Notes: generated from the sequence alone by a model not told the origin. A stretch of 64,000 nucleotides of DNA from Aquimarina sp. Aq107 (GCF_943733665.1 NZ_OX030782.1:4078501-4142500); one strand, 5' to 3'; counted from the first letter of the stretch, positions 1 to 9,429 are shown. Made by a program: numbers and translations.

Positions 1-1
1 A

Positions 2-1450
2 AGAACAAAACCTGGTCAGATTTATAGTAAAGATTTAGTTGTTAGAACAGTTAGAGAAATTGGACAATTAGGATTTTTCGATCCAGAACAATTAGAACCT
101 CAATTTCAAAATGCAGACCCTCAAGCAGGAACTATAGATATTAATTATCCAGTTGTTGAAAAAGGAGCTAGTCAAATTGAACTACAAGGTGGTTTTGGTG
201 GTGGAGGTTTTGTTGGAACCCTGGGATTAGCATTCAGTAACTTCTCTATAAGAAATATTTTTAACAAAGAAGCTTACAGCCCACTTCCTATGGGAGATGG
301 ACAAACACTACGCATACGAGCACAAGCTAGTCAGTTTTTTCAAACATATAGCTTATCTTTTGTAGAACCTTGGTTAGGAGGAAAAAGACCATTTCAGCTT
401 TCTACTTCTTTTTCTCATACGATTCAATTCTTATTTAACAATAGAACTCGTGATGTAGATAGAGATAGTAAGTTTTTGATTACTGGAGGATCCATTGGTA
501 TTGCAAAAAGATTAAACTGGCCTGATAATTATTTTACCTTATCTCAAGCAGTAAGTATACAGCATTATAATCTAAAAAACTATAACACAAGATTATTTAC
601 CTTTGGTGACGGTTCGTCTAATAATCTTGCCTACACTATAGGAATTAACAGAAATAATACTGCTGTAAACCCTATTTTTCCAACATCTGGATCAGAGTTT
701 AATCTAATTGCAAAACTGTCATTACCATATTCCATATGGGATGGAACCGACTATAGCGAATTAGCTGATGAAAGAAGCGACTTACTTGCTGAGCAAGAAG
801 ATCTTGTAGTTAACGACCCTACAAATACTAGAATTGGCGAGATTAGTACGGAAATTGGAGAAATAGATCAAGAACGTTTTGACTGGTTAGAATACTATAA
901 AATTAAGTTTGATGCTACTTGGTACACAACCTTAACTAAATTAGGTAAACAGCCTTTAGTATTAAGAACAAGAGCTGAATATGGTTTTCTTGGAGCATAT
1001 AATAATAATCGAGGAAATATTCCTTTTGAAAGATTCTTTTTAGGTGGAGATGGTTTAGGCGCAACAGCACTTGACGGAAGAGAGGTTGTAGCCTTAAGAG
1101 GATACCCAAATCAATCACTTATTCCACTAAGTAGAGCAAATGATCCAGATTTTGTTGAAGATGGGGCAACAATTTATAATAAATATTCGTTAGAACTTCG
1201 TTATCCAATAACTCTAAAACCATCAGCATCCATATATATGCTGGCGTTTTTAGAAGGAGGAGCTTCATATGATAGCTTTAGAGGATTCAATCCATTTCAA
1301 TTAAATCGTTCTGCTGGAGCAGGTTTACGTATCTTTATGCCAGCCTTTGGATTGCTGGGTATTGATTTTGGGTACGGTTTTGACCCAATTCCAGGTACGA
1401 CAGGAAATAATGGATGGGAGACTCACTTTATCATTGGACAACAATTTTAA
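2..1450 (+). CDS. bamA: Outer membrane protein assembly factor BamA, C-terminal part (5' end outside window)
   Basis: Open from the window edge in frame with the ATG at 290, giving about 482 residues. The first codons read as the end of a last POTRA domain (RTKPGQIYSKDLVVRTVRE, then REIGQLGFFDP). A glycine-rich strand follows, then the 16-strand barrel, with the FFLGGDGLG and ALRGYPN elements typical of the Omp85 L6 region (VRGF/Y family motif) and a C-terminal aromatic (GQQF). BamA inserts beta-barrel proteins into the outer membrane. It is followed after 36 bases by two Skp-like chaperone genes, the usual flavobacterial arrangement. The internal ATG at 290 is not the true start because homologous POTRA sequence continues upstream of it. 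Confidence 0.93.
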   Translation, partial: RTKPGQIYSKDLVVRTVREIGQLGFFDPEQLEPQFQNADPQAGTIDINYPVVEKGASQIELQGGFGGGGFVGTLGLAFSNFSIRNIFNKEAYSPLPMGDGQTLRIRAQASQFFQTYSLSFVEPWLGGKRPFQLSTSFSHTIQFLFNNRTRDVDRDSKFLITGGSIGIAKRLNWPDNYFTLSQAVSIQHYNLKNYNTRLFTFGDGSSNNLAYTIGINRNNTAVNPIFPTSGSEFNLIAKLSLPYSIWDGTDYSELADERSDLLAEQEDLVVNDPTNTRIGEISTEIGEIDQERFDWLEYYKIKFDATWYTTLTKLGKQPLVLRTRAEYGFLGAYNNNRGNIPFERFFLGGDGLGATALDGREVVALRGYPNQSLIPLSRANDPDFVEDGATIYNKYSLELRYPITLKPSASIYMLAFLEGGASYDSFRGFNPFQLNRSAGAGLRIFMPAFGLLGIDFGYGFDPIPGTTGNNGWETHFIIGQQF

Positions 1451-1486
1451 TTTTGGCACGATTATTTCTATAAACAAAACAGGATC

Positions 1487-2344
1487 ATGAAAACAAAAGT
1501 TCTTTTAGTATTAGCAGCTATCCTTTGGTTATCTTTCTCCAATACAGCTGAAGCTCAAAAAGGTATTAGAGTCGGATATATCGATATGGATTATATTTTA
1601 GAAAATGTACCTGAATATAATGAAGCCTCTGCAGATTTAGAGACAAAAGTTCAGAAATGGAAAGTAGAAATTGAAGCTGAATTAAAAGAAGTTGAAGAAA
1701 TGAGAAAAGACCTCAATAATGAGCGTGTTCTTCTCACTAAAGAATTAATTGAAGAAAGAGAAGAAGATATTTTCTTTAGAGAAAAAGAGATCCTAGAATA
1801 TCAACAAAAGCGATTTGGTCCTAATGGTGACTTGTTTATTCAGAAGAAACGATTAGTCCAGCCAGTGCAAGATCAAGTTTTTGTTGCGGTTCAAGAAGTA
1901 GCAAAAAATAAAAAATACGATTTTATATTTGACAAATCGGCAGACTTAGTAATGCTTTATTCTGCTGATAGACACGATATAAGTGATCAAATATTATTAA
2001 GAATCAATAGAGCTTCTAAAAGAAAGCAAGTAAATAGCAAAAAAGAGAAGAAGGCATTAGAACGAGCTGAGAAAAGAAATTCTGAACAAGAAAAAGAAGT
2101 AACAGATAGAGAAAAGACAACTTCTAAAAAGCAAGCTGAAAGAGAACAGCTATTAGCCGAAAGAAAAGCTGCAAGAGATTCTATCAGAGCAGCAAAGAAA
2201 AAAGAATTTGAAGCTAGAAGAGCAAAACTGTTAGAAGCGCAAAAAAGAAAAAAAGATTCTATAACAGCATTAAAAGAAAAATTGAAAAATGACTCTCAAT
2301 CTGACGATGATGACAATAAAGATGGAGAAACTAACGATAATTAG
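1487..2344 (+). CDS. OmpH/Skp-family periplasmic chaperone, long form
   Basis: 285 residues with a cleavable signal peptide (ends near AEAQ, residue 24) followed by the OmpH/Skp fold: a short beta part (VGYIDMDYIL), a long charged coiled coil, and the return strand (KYDFIFDKS). Skp proteins are usually about 160-170 residues. This one continues with roughly 110 residues of Lys/Glu/Arg-rich predicted coiled coil and an Asp/Asn-rich acidic tail. The family holds unfolded outer membrane proteins in the periplasm and hands them to BamA, whose gene lies 36 bases upstream. Probably co-transcribed with bamA and the next skp. The function of the long tail is unknown. Confidence 0.88.
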   Translation: MKTKVLLVLAAILWLSFSNTAEAQKGIRVGYIDMDYILENVPEYNEASADLETKVQKWKVEIEAELKEVEEMRKDLNNERVLLTKELIEEREEDIFFREKEILEYQQKRFGPNGDLFIQKKRLVQPVQDQVFVAVQEVAKNKKYDFIFDKSADLVMLYSADRHDISDQILLRINRASKRKQVNSKKEKKALERAEKRNSEQEKEVTDREKTTSKKQAEREQLLAERKAARDSIRAAKKKEFEARRAKLLEAQKRKKDSITALKEKLKNDSQSDDDDNKDGETNDN

Positions 2345-2387
2345 AGAAATTAATTTTTAAATTTATAACACACTTAATATTATTAAA

Positions 2388-2897
2388 ATGAAAAAGTTTA
2401 GAACCCTATTAGTAGCTTGTGCATTAATCCTTGGAGCATCAAGTTTCGTAAATGCACAATCCAAAGTAGCTCATATTGCATCACAAGAGCTTGTGGAAGC
2501 AATGCCTGCTTTTAAAGCTGCCAAGAGTGAAATTGAAAAACTAAACAAAACATACGAAGCTGAAATCAGAAATATGGTTTTGGAATTACAGAATACAATG
2601 AAAAAGTACCAGGCTGAAGCTCCTTCTAAGACAGAAGAAGAAAACGCTAAAAGAGCACAAGAAGTTCAGGCTACTGAAAAAAGTATCGGTGATTACAGAC
2701 AAAATGCTTTACAAGATCTTCAGAAAAAAGAAATTGAATTGTTAAAGCCTATATATGAAAATGCTCGTGTATCTATTCAGAAAGTAGCAAGAGCCCAAGG
2801 ATTTCAGTATGTATTAGATTCTACAACAGGAACAGGAGTTATCCTAGCTGACGGTAAAGATCTAATGGCAGATGTGAAAAAAGATTTAGGTATCTAA
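2388..2897 (+). CDS. OmpH/Skp-family periplasmic chaperone
   Basis: 169 residues, the normal family length. Signal peptide of about 23 residues ending ...NAQ, then the strand KVAHIASQELVEAMP, a central charged coiled coil (about residues 45-120) and the closing strand FQYVLDSTTGTGVILADG. A paralogue of the preceding gene and part of the same bamA-skp-skp unit, which ends at the hairpin terminator at 2926-2960. Expected role: periplasmic chaperone for outer membrane proteins. Confidence 0.9.
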   Translation: MKKFRTLLVACALILGASSFVNAQSKVAHIASQELVEAMPAFKAAKSEIEKLNKTYEAEIRNMVLELQNTMKKYQAEAPSKTEEENAKRAQEVQATEKSIGDYRQNALQDLQKKEIELLKPIYENARVSIQKVARAQGFQYVLDSTTGTGVILADGKDLMADVKKDLGI

Positions 2898-2925
2898 AAA
2901 ATTACTTTTAGAATATAAAATAAAG

Positions 2926-2960
2926 AAAAACAGTGAGTCTAAATACTCACTGTTTTTTTT
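2926..2960 (+). terminator. Rho-independent terminator after the bamA-skp-skp unit
   Basis: Perfect inverted repeat AACAGTGAGT / ACTCACTGTT with a six-base loop, extended by A/T pairs and followed by an eight-T run. It lies between skp and murI. Confidence 0.9.
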
Positions 2961-2967
2961 ATTTTTG
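2960..2967 (+). promoter_or_regulatory. Candidate -7 element of the murI promoter
   Basis: TATTTTTG matches the Bacteroidota -7 consensus TANNTTTG and lies 20 bases before the murI ATG. It overlaps the tail of the upstream terminator, and no clear -33 TTTG is visible. Confidence 0.35.
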
Positions 2968-2987
2968 GGAAGCACATCATTACAAAA

Positions 2988-3776
2988 ATGAAAAAACAAG
3001 CAATCGGTATTTTTGATTCAGGAATTGGAGGAACATCTATCTGGAAAGAAATTGCAATTGCGCTTCCGAATGAAGACACAATTTATTTAGCTGATAGTAA
3101 ATTTGCTCCTTACGGAAAACGTAGTCAAGAAGAAATAATATCACTAAGTATTAAAAACACAAAAAAACTCTTAGAGTTAAATTGTAAAATAATTGTTGTA
3201 GCCTGTAACACTGCGACAACAAATGCTATAAAAACTCTTAGAAGTCAATTCGATGTCCCATTTATTGGCATAGAACCGGCAATAAAACCTGCTGCTCTTA
3301 AAACAAAAACCAAAAAAATAGGCATCTTAGCCACTAAAGGCACCTTATCTAGCGAACTCTTTGCTACTACATCAGATTTATACACTAATAACACAGAAGT
3401 AATAGAAGTAATCGGAACAGGCTTAGTAGAACTCATTGAAGCTGGCAAAATCTATGGCGAAGAAATGTTTACCCTATTATCCTCATACATCCGACCTCTT
3501 GTAGAAAAAAACATAGACTACCTTGTATTAGGCTGTAGTCATTATCCCTATCTAATTCCGGTTTTAAAAAAGATTCTTCCTAAAAACATCATAATTATCG
3601 ATTCTGGTGAGGCCGTAGCAAGACAAACTAAAGTTATTTTATCAAATAATGATTTATTAAACGAAAACGCTTCAGAAGGATCACATATATTTTTTACTAA
3701 TGGAAGGCTTTCGGTTCTACAGAATATCCTTAAAAAAACTAATATTACTACAGACGCTAATCAATTAGAGTTTTAA
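2988..3776 (+). CDS. murI: Glutamate racemase
   Basis: 262 residues, normal length. Converts L-glutamate to D-glutamate for peptidoglycan, in the cytoplasm, without cofactor. Visible motifs: the N-terminal GIFDSGIGG loop, first catalytic cysteine C73 in VACNTATT, GIEPAIKPA, and second catalytic cysteine C183 in LGCSHYP. Follows the skp terminator and has its own candidate -7 box. Placement behind bamA/skp is common in flavobacteria. Confidence 0.96.
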   Translation: MKKQAIGIFDSGIGGTSIWKEIAIALPNEDTIYLADSKFAPYGKRSQEEIISLSIKNTKKLLELNCKIIVVACNTATTNAIKTLRSQFDVPFIGIEPAIKPAALKTKTKKIGILATKGTLSSELFATTSDLYTNNTEVIEVIGTGLVELIEAGKIYGEEMFTLLSSYIRPLVEKNIDYLVLGCSHYPYLIPVLKKILPKNIIIIDSGEAVARQTKVILSNNDLLNENASEGSHIFFTNGRLSVLQNILKKTNITTDANQLEF

Positions 3777-3956
3777 AAGTATCTTAACTAAAGATCTTCT
3801 TTTTAATAATTTTAGTTAAAAAAAGCGCATTTTGTTGATTTTTAACACTTCATATATTCATTGAGATTATTTTTTTGTTTAATTCGATAATCTATTAGTT
3901 GTTAAACACTTACAACCAACAAGATACTAATAAACCTTTTTACCCCTATAGTAATT

Positions 3957-4487
3957 ATGAAGAAGAGCATTATAGCGCTTTTTGGATTATTATTTTGCGC
4001 AAATACCATTATTGCTCAAAATGATGTCAAAATTGATGGAAGGCTGAAACCACACTTAGATAAATTCTTTGAATATTGTAAAGAATACAACATTCAATAT
4101 CATGACAAACTGTTTAAACTTAAAAATATTGATATAGTTGACACTCTTACTGTCTCATCCAAAGGGTCTACGCTAGGCATGTTAACCAGAGATAAAAGTA
4201 ACAACGTAGAAAATATAATAATTAACTGGATTACAATGTTAGATCCAGAAATATTGAAAGTAGTTGCATTTCATGAATTTGCACATTATTTTCTGGAGTA
4301 TCAAAAACATATTTGTGATGACTGCAATCAAATTATGGCTGTAGTAAATACTAGTTATTTCGACATAATAAAAGATTGGGATAATCAAGTAAAAACATTA
4401 TTCTTAGATTCTCCTGCTTATAAAACAAGAAAAACGGTAGCGTATATTGAACCTTACAACACCCAAAATGCTCCACCAGCCAATTGA
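3957..4487 (+). CDS. Secreted protein with HExxH zinc-peptidase-like motif, function unknown
   Basis: 176 residues with a clear signal peptide (cleavage near IIAQ, residue 21). The HEFAH sequence at residues 106-110 follows a hydrophobic stretch, as in zincin metallopeptidases where the two histidines and the glutamate bind zinc and activate water. A nearby CDDC pair (C120, C123) could bind metal or form a disulfide. The third zinc ligand cannot be assigned by eye. I do not recognise a named family. It stands alone between murI and the convergent LytTR gene (7 bases between stop codons). Confidence 0.6.
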   Translation: MKKSIIALFGLLFCANTIIAQNDVKIDGRLKPHLDKFFEYCKEYNIQYHDKLFKLKNIDIVDTLTVSSKGSTLGMLTRDKSNNVENIIINWITMLDPEILKVVAFHEFAHYFLEYQKHICDDCNQIMAVVNTSYFDIIKDWDNQVKTLFLDSPAYKTRKTVAYIEPYNTQNAPPAN

Positions 4488-4494
4488 GTCAATA

Positions 4495-5229
4495 TTATTT
4501 AAAATAATCGAGTAAAGTGCCCTTTTTAGAAGAAGATACCATAAGTTCTTTTCCTGATGATAATTGAACACTACCACCTTTACCTTTTTTATATTTTACA
4601 ATAGTATTTACATTAACCAAATAACTCTTATGGATTCTAACAAAACCATGTTCCTTTAAAGAATCCTCGAAGTACTTCAATGTTTTACTGACTAACTTTT
4701 GTCCTTGATTGAGAAATATCTTTGTATAATTATCATCGGCCTGACAATATAAAATTTCGGAAACTTTTAACACCTCAAAGCCATCTTGTTGTGGTATCGT
4801 AATCTTGCCATCAACTGTAGGAGATATTTTTGGAGTTAATACTTTATCTTGTAACTCCTTCTCACGTTCTTTTATATGACCAACATGATCTACGGCCTTT
4901 ATTAGGTTATCAATTGCTATAGGTTTCAATAAATAATAAGTAGCTTGTGCATTTAAAGCATCTACAGCATAATGATCATAGGCAGTTACAAAAACAGTTT
5001 CGAATGTTCTATCTGGTACTTGCTCCAATAAATCAAAAGCATTTCCATAAGGCATTTCTACATCAAGAAATAACAAATCCGGATTATTAGATTCCAAAAG
5101 TTTCAATGTTTCTTGAACACTGGCTGCCTCTCCCAAAACCGTCACAGATGGGCAATATTTATTCAAATAATTTTTAAGAATCGCTCGGCTATTTGCCTCA
5201 TCATCCACTACAATTGCTGTTAAATTCAC
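4495..5229 (-). CDS. LytTR-family response regulator
   Basis: 244 residues. The receiver domain (about 1-120) shows the acidic pair D9/D10, phospho-acceptor D56 in LLFLDVEMP, the TAYD switch threonine and the conserved lysine in LLKPI. The C-terminal LytTR DNA-binding domain (about 140-244) shows VSEILYCQADDNYTKIF, a lysine/threonine-rich middle and FVRIHKSYLVN. The cognate kinase gene lies directly upstream on the same strand (38 bases). LytTR regulators bind direct repeats upstream of target genes. The targets are not evident, though the divergent VWA gene is a candidate. Confidence 0.93.
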   Translation of the reverse strand: MNLTAIVVDDEANSRAILKNYLNKYCPSVTVLGEAASVQETLKLLESNNPDLLFLDVEMPYGNAFDLLEQVPDRTFETVFVTAYDHYAVDALNAQATYYLLKPIAIDNLIKAVDHVGHIKEREKELQDKVLTPKISPTVDGKITIPQQDGFEVLKVSEILYCQADDNYTKIFLNQGQKLVSKTLKYFEDSLKEHGFVRIHKSYLVNVNTIVKYKKGKGGSVQLSSGKELMVSSSKKGTLLDYFK

Positions 5230-5267
5230 AGTTTAAATTTATTTATAAGTTATTATATTTTTTAAGA

Positions 5268-7517
5268 TCAATTATCCTTGTTAATCAACAATTTAACTTT
5301 AGTTCCTGCTCCATCCTCCTCTTGAGCTAAATCGGATATAAAAACATCAACTTTATCTTTATACATAGTATTGAGTATCTGAATTCTTTTTTTGATATTA
5401 CTCATCCCTTGTGATTTCTGCTTCTTTTGGTTTAGTGTTTTTAATGACATTGACTTTTCTCTTCCAATTCCATTGTCTGCTATTATTATTTCGATAGTAT
5501 CATTATCCTTCTTTTTAAAATCTATAGACAACAACCCTTTTTCTGATTTATATCGTAATCCATGCCAAACAGCATTTTCCACATATGGCTGTAATAACAT
5601 TGGAGGTATCATATATTGTTTAATATCTATTTCTGGATCAACATCTATCCTATATTCAAACTTATCCTGAAACCTAAAATGTTCTAATTGCACATATAAC
5701 TCCAGTAATTCTATTTCTTTTTCCAAGGGAATAAAATCTTCCTCACTATTTTCTAAAACAGCTCTCATTAACAATGAAAAATCAGTAAGATATCTATTTG
5801 CTGCTCTTTCATCGCTGGTTGCTATAAAAGTGTTAACAGAATTTAAAGCATTAAAAATAAAATGAGGATTCATCTGAGAACGCAAAGATTTAAGCGCTAA
5901 TAAATTATTAGCATACCGTTGTTGTTTTATGTTTCGGTACATTAAATAAGCAGCAAAAAACAATAAAACAGATAAACCAATCAATGAGTAGATAATTACT
6001 TTTTGTTGTTCAGCTAATTCTTGAGATTTAAATGCTAATTGATACCTACTCTCATTAAGCTCTCTATCCTTTTCTAAAGTTGCTATACGATTAGCTTTTT
6101 GAACAAGTTCACGATTAAATCTTGTCGCTTGCGATATTTCTTGTTCTTTTTGAATATATAATTTATCTATGATAACTTCATATTCTTCAAAAGCTTCAGA
6201 AGCTTTTCCTAATTCTCCCTTTTCTCTATAAACCTCACCTAATTTCCTTGTAGCATCTTTCTGAACAACAAGATCATTTTCTGAAGCAGCTTTCTTAATA
6301 CTTTCTTCTAAATAAGGTATCGCTTCATCATATTCTGATTGAGCAGCAAATGCATTTGCTATTTTATAATTCTGAACCTGTGAAGTAATTGCTCTGTCCT
6401 CTGTAGCATTAGATTCGAGTGTAACACTATCTTTTTTGATTGGACTAAACGCTTCTTTCTCTTCTATATCCTGAATATCCTCTAGAGCTTCTTTACGCAA
6501 CTGTATCTCTTTATCAAAGCTATTATTCTTATTATAAAAATCAGCGGCTTTTGCCCGTTGTATGGCTGAAGATTTTTTACTTCTTTTACTTGCGAGCTGC
6601 ACAGAATTTCCAAGATACTCTTCAGCATCATCAAGATTTCCTTGAATCTGAAGCATTTCTGCAAGTTTAGAATTTAATTCAATAACGTTGTCTTCGGCAT
6701 TGTTTTTTTGAGCAAACGACAGTGCTATATTGTAATTACTAATTGCATTTTCGTTATCTCCATTACCTTTATAACTATCTCCTAATCCTCTATAAATTTG
6801 TATCCGTTGTGTCGCGTTTAATCTTGATTTCTTTAACTGATTAAAAGTTCGCAGAGAAGCATCATAATCTTTAATCTGTAATTGAGCGTTTCCTAACTTA
6901 ATTTTTACATCGGCGTTATACTTATTACTTAAACTAGTTATATAGTTAGTTTCCGCTAAATCAGGTTGTTTCCAGTATGCATAAATATCGCCTAAAGTCT
7001 CAAAAAGTTCAGCCTTTTTCTCATCTCCAAAAGTATCACCATCTTCTATGGTTTCTAAAGCTTTTGTTACATAATCAATACTAGTAGTTGCATCTTTCTT
7101 CATAGAACTTCTTGCAGCAGCAAGATGTAATCCATATTCTGCGGATAATTTCTTTTGCTTTCTATCACTTCCTCTACTTAATGATTCTGGATCTTCCTGA
7201 ACTTTTACATCAATTCTTTCTCTACTTTGAATAGTATGATAAACCGTGTTAAAATTATCGTGGCTAATAATAATCTGATCTCCTATTTTAGCTTGTATTT
7301 TAAAATCTCCTAAATTATCCGTGCGGTATGTCTTACCACCTATAACTCTAATTTCTACATTTTTTAAAGGGCGTAGACTTTCATCTTCCTTTACAGTACC
7401 TCTTATTGTGACAGTATTATTACTGGCATTCTCAAGTGTTCTTGCATTATCCTGAGCGTACTCAACATTTGGCAAAAACCACATTATCAGTAAAATAAAA
7501 TAAAATTTATTCATCAT
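5268..7517 (-). CDS. TPR-containing LytS-type sensor histidine kinase
   Basis: 749 residues. In order: signal peptide or first membrane segment (about 1-20); a carboxypeptidase-regulatory-like beta-sandwich (about 33-110; TIRGTVKEDESLRPLKNVEI); about seven tetratricopeptide-like repeats (130-450); a coiled coil; a transmembrane helix (about 508-526); the His_kinase domain with H552 in QMNPHFIFNALNS; and an HATPase with PYVENAVWHGL and DNGIG. The architecture is typical of Bacteroidota 5TM/LytS-like kinases with periplasmic TPR sensors. It forms an operon with the LytTR regulator. The stimulus is unknown; it is presumably protein-protein or envelope-state sensing. Confidence 0.92.
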   Translation of the reverse strand: MMNKFYFILLIMWFLPNVEYAQDNARTLENASNNTVTIRGTVKEDESLRPLKNVEIRVIGGKTYRTDNLGDFKIQAKIGDQIIISHDNFNTVYHTIQSRERIDVKVQEDPESLSRGSDRKQKKLSAEYGLHLAAARSSMKKDATTSIDYVTKALETIEDGDTFGDEKKAELFETLGDIYAYWKQPDLAETNYITSLSNKYNADVKIKLGNAQLQIKDYDASLRTFNQLKKSRLNATQRIQIYRGLGDSYKGNGDNENAISNYNIALSFAQKNNAEDNVIELNSKLAEMLQIQGNLDDAEEYLGNSVQLASKRSKKSSAIQRAKAADFYNKNNSFDKEIQLRKEALEDIQDIEEKEAFSPIKKDSVTLESNATEDRAITSQVQNYKIANAFAAQSEYDEAIPYLEESIKKAASENDLVVQKDATRKLGEVYREKGELGKASEAFEEYEVIIDKLYIQKEQEISQATRFNRELVQKANRIATLEKDRELNESRYQLAFKSQELAEQQKVIIYSLIGLSVLLFFAAYLMYRNIKQQRYANNLLALKSLRSQMNPHFIFNALNSVNTFIATSDERAANRYLTDFSLLMRAVLENSEEDFIPLEKEIELLELYVQLEHFRFQDKFEYRIDVDPEIDIKQYMIPPMLLQPYVENAVWHGLRYKSEKGLLSIDFKKKDNDTIEIIIADNGIGREKSMSLKTLNQKKQKSQGMSNIKKRIQILNTMYKDKVDVFISDLAQEEDGAGTKVKLLINKDN

Positions 7518-7735
7518 ATAATTAAATAGTCAAGGTAAACTTAATCCAATTATATGGGATATTAAAATCCGAATTTGACGAGAATTCCTATTTTCATTCA
7601 TTTCTATATAAAAAAAAGATACTTCCCTAACTCAATAGCGTTTTTCACTCATCCATAATAGTTTCTTGCTCATTAATGATTTTTATCTAAAAAAGATCAT
7701 CATAGTTTTAGCCTAAATTAAAAAAAGTAACAATT

Positions 7736-8911
7736 ATGAAAACAATATATGTATGGAGTCTATTATGCTTATTAATCGTTCCTATCTCCTGTAATGCTAA
7801 AAACAATAATGATTCTAACCTAGCATTAAAGACCGAAAAATCATATGAAATTTACACTACCAAAACAGATCCAGATACAAGAAACATTCAGGTTGCTCTG
7901 TTATTAGACACTAGCAACAGTATGGATGGTTTAATTGATCAAGCAAAAGCTCAATTATGGGAAATCGTAAATGAGTTATCCTATGCAAAATGTGGTCATT
8001 ATAATATAAAACTTCAAATTGCTTTATACGAGTATGGTAACGATCGTTTACCTTCTCAAGAAGGTTATATTAGACAGGTACTACCTTTCTCGGATGATCT
8101 AGATGAAATATCTAAAGAACTTTTTTCTTTAACGACGAATGGAGGAAATGAATATTGTGGTAAAGTAATTAACACATCAATAAATCAACTCGATTGGAAA
8201 AAGAATAATGATCACCTTAAATTAATTTTTATAGCGGGTAATGAACCATTTACTCAAGGTCCAATAAATTATAAGGATGCTGCCACTGATGCAAAAGAGA
8301 AAGACATTACTATTAACACTATATTTTGTGGTAATTATAAGCAAGGCATCCAAACTAAATGGAAAGATGGGGCCAACCTTACTAATGGAGAATATAGCGC
8401 TATTGATCATAATAGAGAAACTATACATATAGCTACTCCTTATGACGATATTATCTTACAACTAAATAGAAAACTAAACAATACATATATCTACTACGGT
8501 AACGAAGGTTCTAAAAAAATCGGTTTACAAGCGGAACAAGATCGTAATGCGAGATCATATAGTGCAGCTAATGCTGTTAGTAGAACTATTAGTAAAAGTT
8601 CTGGATTCTACAAAAACAAAAGCTGGGATCTTGTGGATGCAGCCGAAGACAAAGATTTTGAATTAGAAGAAATTGAAAAGGAAGAACTACCACAAGAACT
8701 TAAAGATAAATCCAAAACAGAATTAAAACAATATGTAGCTCAAAAAAGTAATGAACGAAAAGAAATACAGAAGAAAATACAAGAGCTAAATAAGAAGCGT
8801 TTGGTGTATATCAAAAATAATAGCAAAAAAGATGATGCCAATTTAGAAGCCGCATTAATCAAAGCGATTAAAACTCAAGGAGAAAGAAAATCTTTTAGTT
8901 GGAAAAAATAA
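7736..8911 (+). CDS. VWA-domain protein, secreted or lipoprotein
   Basis: 391 residues. N-terminal hydrophobic segment ending PISC (C19), a weak lipobox. The von Willebrand A domain starts at about residue 50 with the MIDAS sequence DTSNSMDG (DxSxS metal site). The later MIDAS threonine/aspartate positions are less typical (FIAGNEPF). A charged Lys/Glu-rich C-terminal region (about 300-391) is predicted coiled coil. VWA domains bind protein ligands through a divalent metal. The next gene, a rhodanese-like protein, starts 5 bases after the stop, so they are very likely translated together. It is divergent from the kinase/LytTR operon over 218 bases. The specific role is unknown. Confidence 0.82.
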   Translation: MKTIYVWSLLCLLIVPISCNAKNNNDSNLALKTEKSYEIYTTKTDPDTRNIQVALLLDTSNSMDGLIDQAKAQLWEIVNELSYAKCGHYNIKLQIALYEYGNDRLPSQEGYIRQVLPFSDDLDEISKELFSLTTNGGNEYCGKVINTSINQLDWKKNNDHLKLIFIAGNEPFTQGPINYKDAATDAKEKDITINTIFCGNYKQGIQTKWKDGANLTNGEYSAIDHNRETIHIATPYDDIILQLNRKLNNTYIYYGNEGSKKIGLQAEQDRNARSYSAANAVSRTISKSSGFYKNKSWDLVDAAEDKDFELEEIEKEELPQELKDKSKTELKQYVAQKSNERKEIQKKIQELNKKRLVYIKNNSKKDDANLEAALIKAIKTQGERKSFSWKK

Positions 8912-8916
8912 AACAT

Positions 8917-9429
8917 ATGAAAACAATAAAAAAAAGTCTAGTCATTTTACTAATCCCAATAACTATGATCTCTCAAAAAAACAATGAATTACAACACTCA
9001 AAAGTTGATTATAATTCATTTATAGAAATTACAGAAGAAGTTATGGAACATAGACAATCGAGATTAATACCATTAGATACGTTCCTTAATTTTGCCACCG
9101 AACCAAATACCATTCTATTAGACACTAGATCTGAAGCAGCTTTTAACAAAAAACATCTAAAAGGAGCAGTTCATTTAAATTTTTCAGATTTTACTAAAGA
9201 AAAGTTAGCGAAACTAATCCCTAACAAAGAAACCAGAATCTTAATCTATTGTAATAATAATATCGATGGGGATACCATAAATTTCCCTTCAAAAAGTATT
9301 CCTTTAGCGCTAAACATTCCTACTTATATTAACCTCTATGGATATGGTTATAAAAACGTTTATGAATTATCATCTTTGGTCCCAATAAAAGACAAACGAC
9401 TCAAGTTTACCGGAACGACGGTTAAATAA
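8917..9429 (+). CDS. Exported rhodanese-like domain protein
   Basis: 170 residues from the ATG at 8917. A longer frame from TTG at 8899 would overlap the VWA gene and is less likely. Signal peptide of about 20 residues. Rhodanese-like fold about 55-165: TILLDTRSEAAFNKKHLKGAV corresponds to the D-R-x-x-x-x-F-x-x-x-H-I-x-G-A family pattern, and the active-site loop is YCNNNIDGD with a cysteine in the catalytic position. Catalytic rhodaneses transfer sulfur; many exported versions have unknown substrates. Coupled to the VWA gene and followed by a strong bidirectional terminator. Confidence 0.8.
   Translation: MKTIKKSLVILLIPITMISQKNNELQHSKVDYNSFIEITEEVMEHRQSRLIPLDTFLNFATEPNTILLDTRSEAAFNKKHLKGAVHLNFSDFTKEKLAKLIPNKETRILIYCNNNIDGDTINFPSKSIPLALNIPTYINLYGYGYKNVYELSSLVPIKDKRLKFTGTTVK

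Noticed and set aside
290..1450. Treating the ATG at 290 as the start of the BamA gene
   Set aside because: The same frame is open from base 2 and encodes POTRA-like sequence, so the gene is truncated by the window edge.
5392..5670. Hydrophobic 92-codon frame opposite the histidine kinase
   Set aside because: Antisense to the catalytic ATPase part; the apparent membrane segment is the complement of charged codons.
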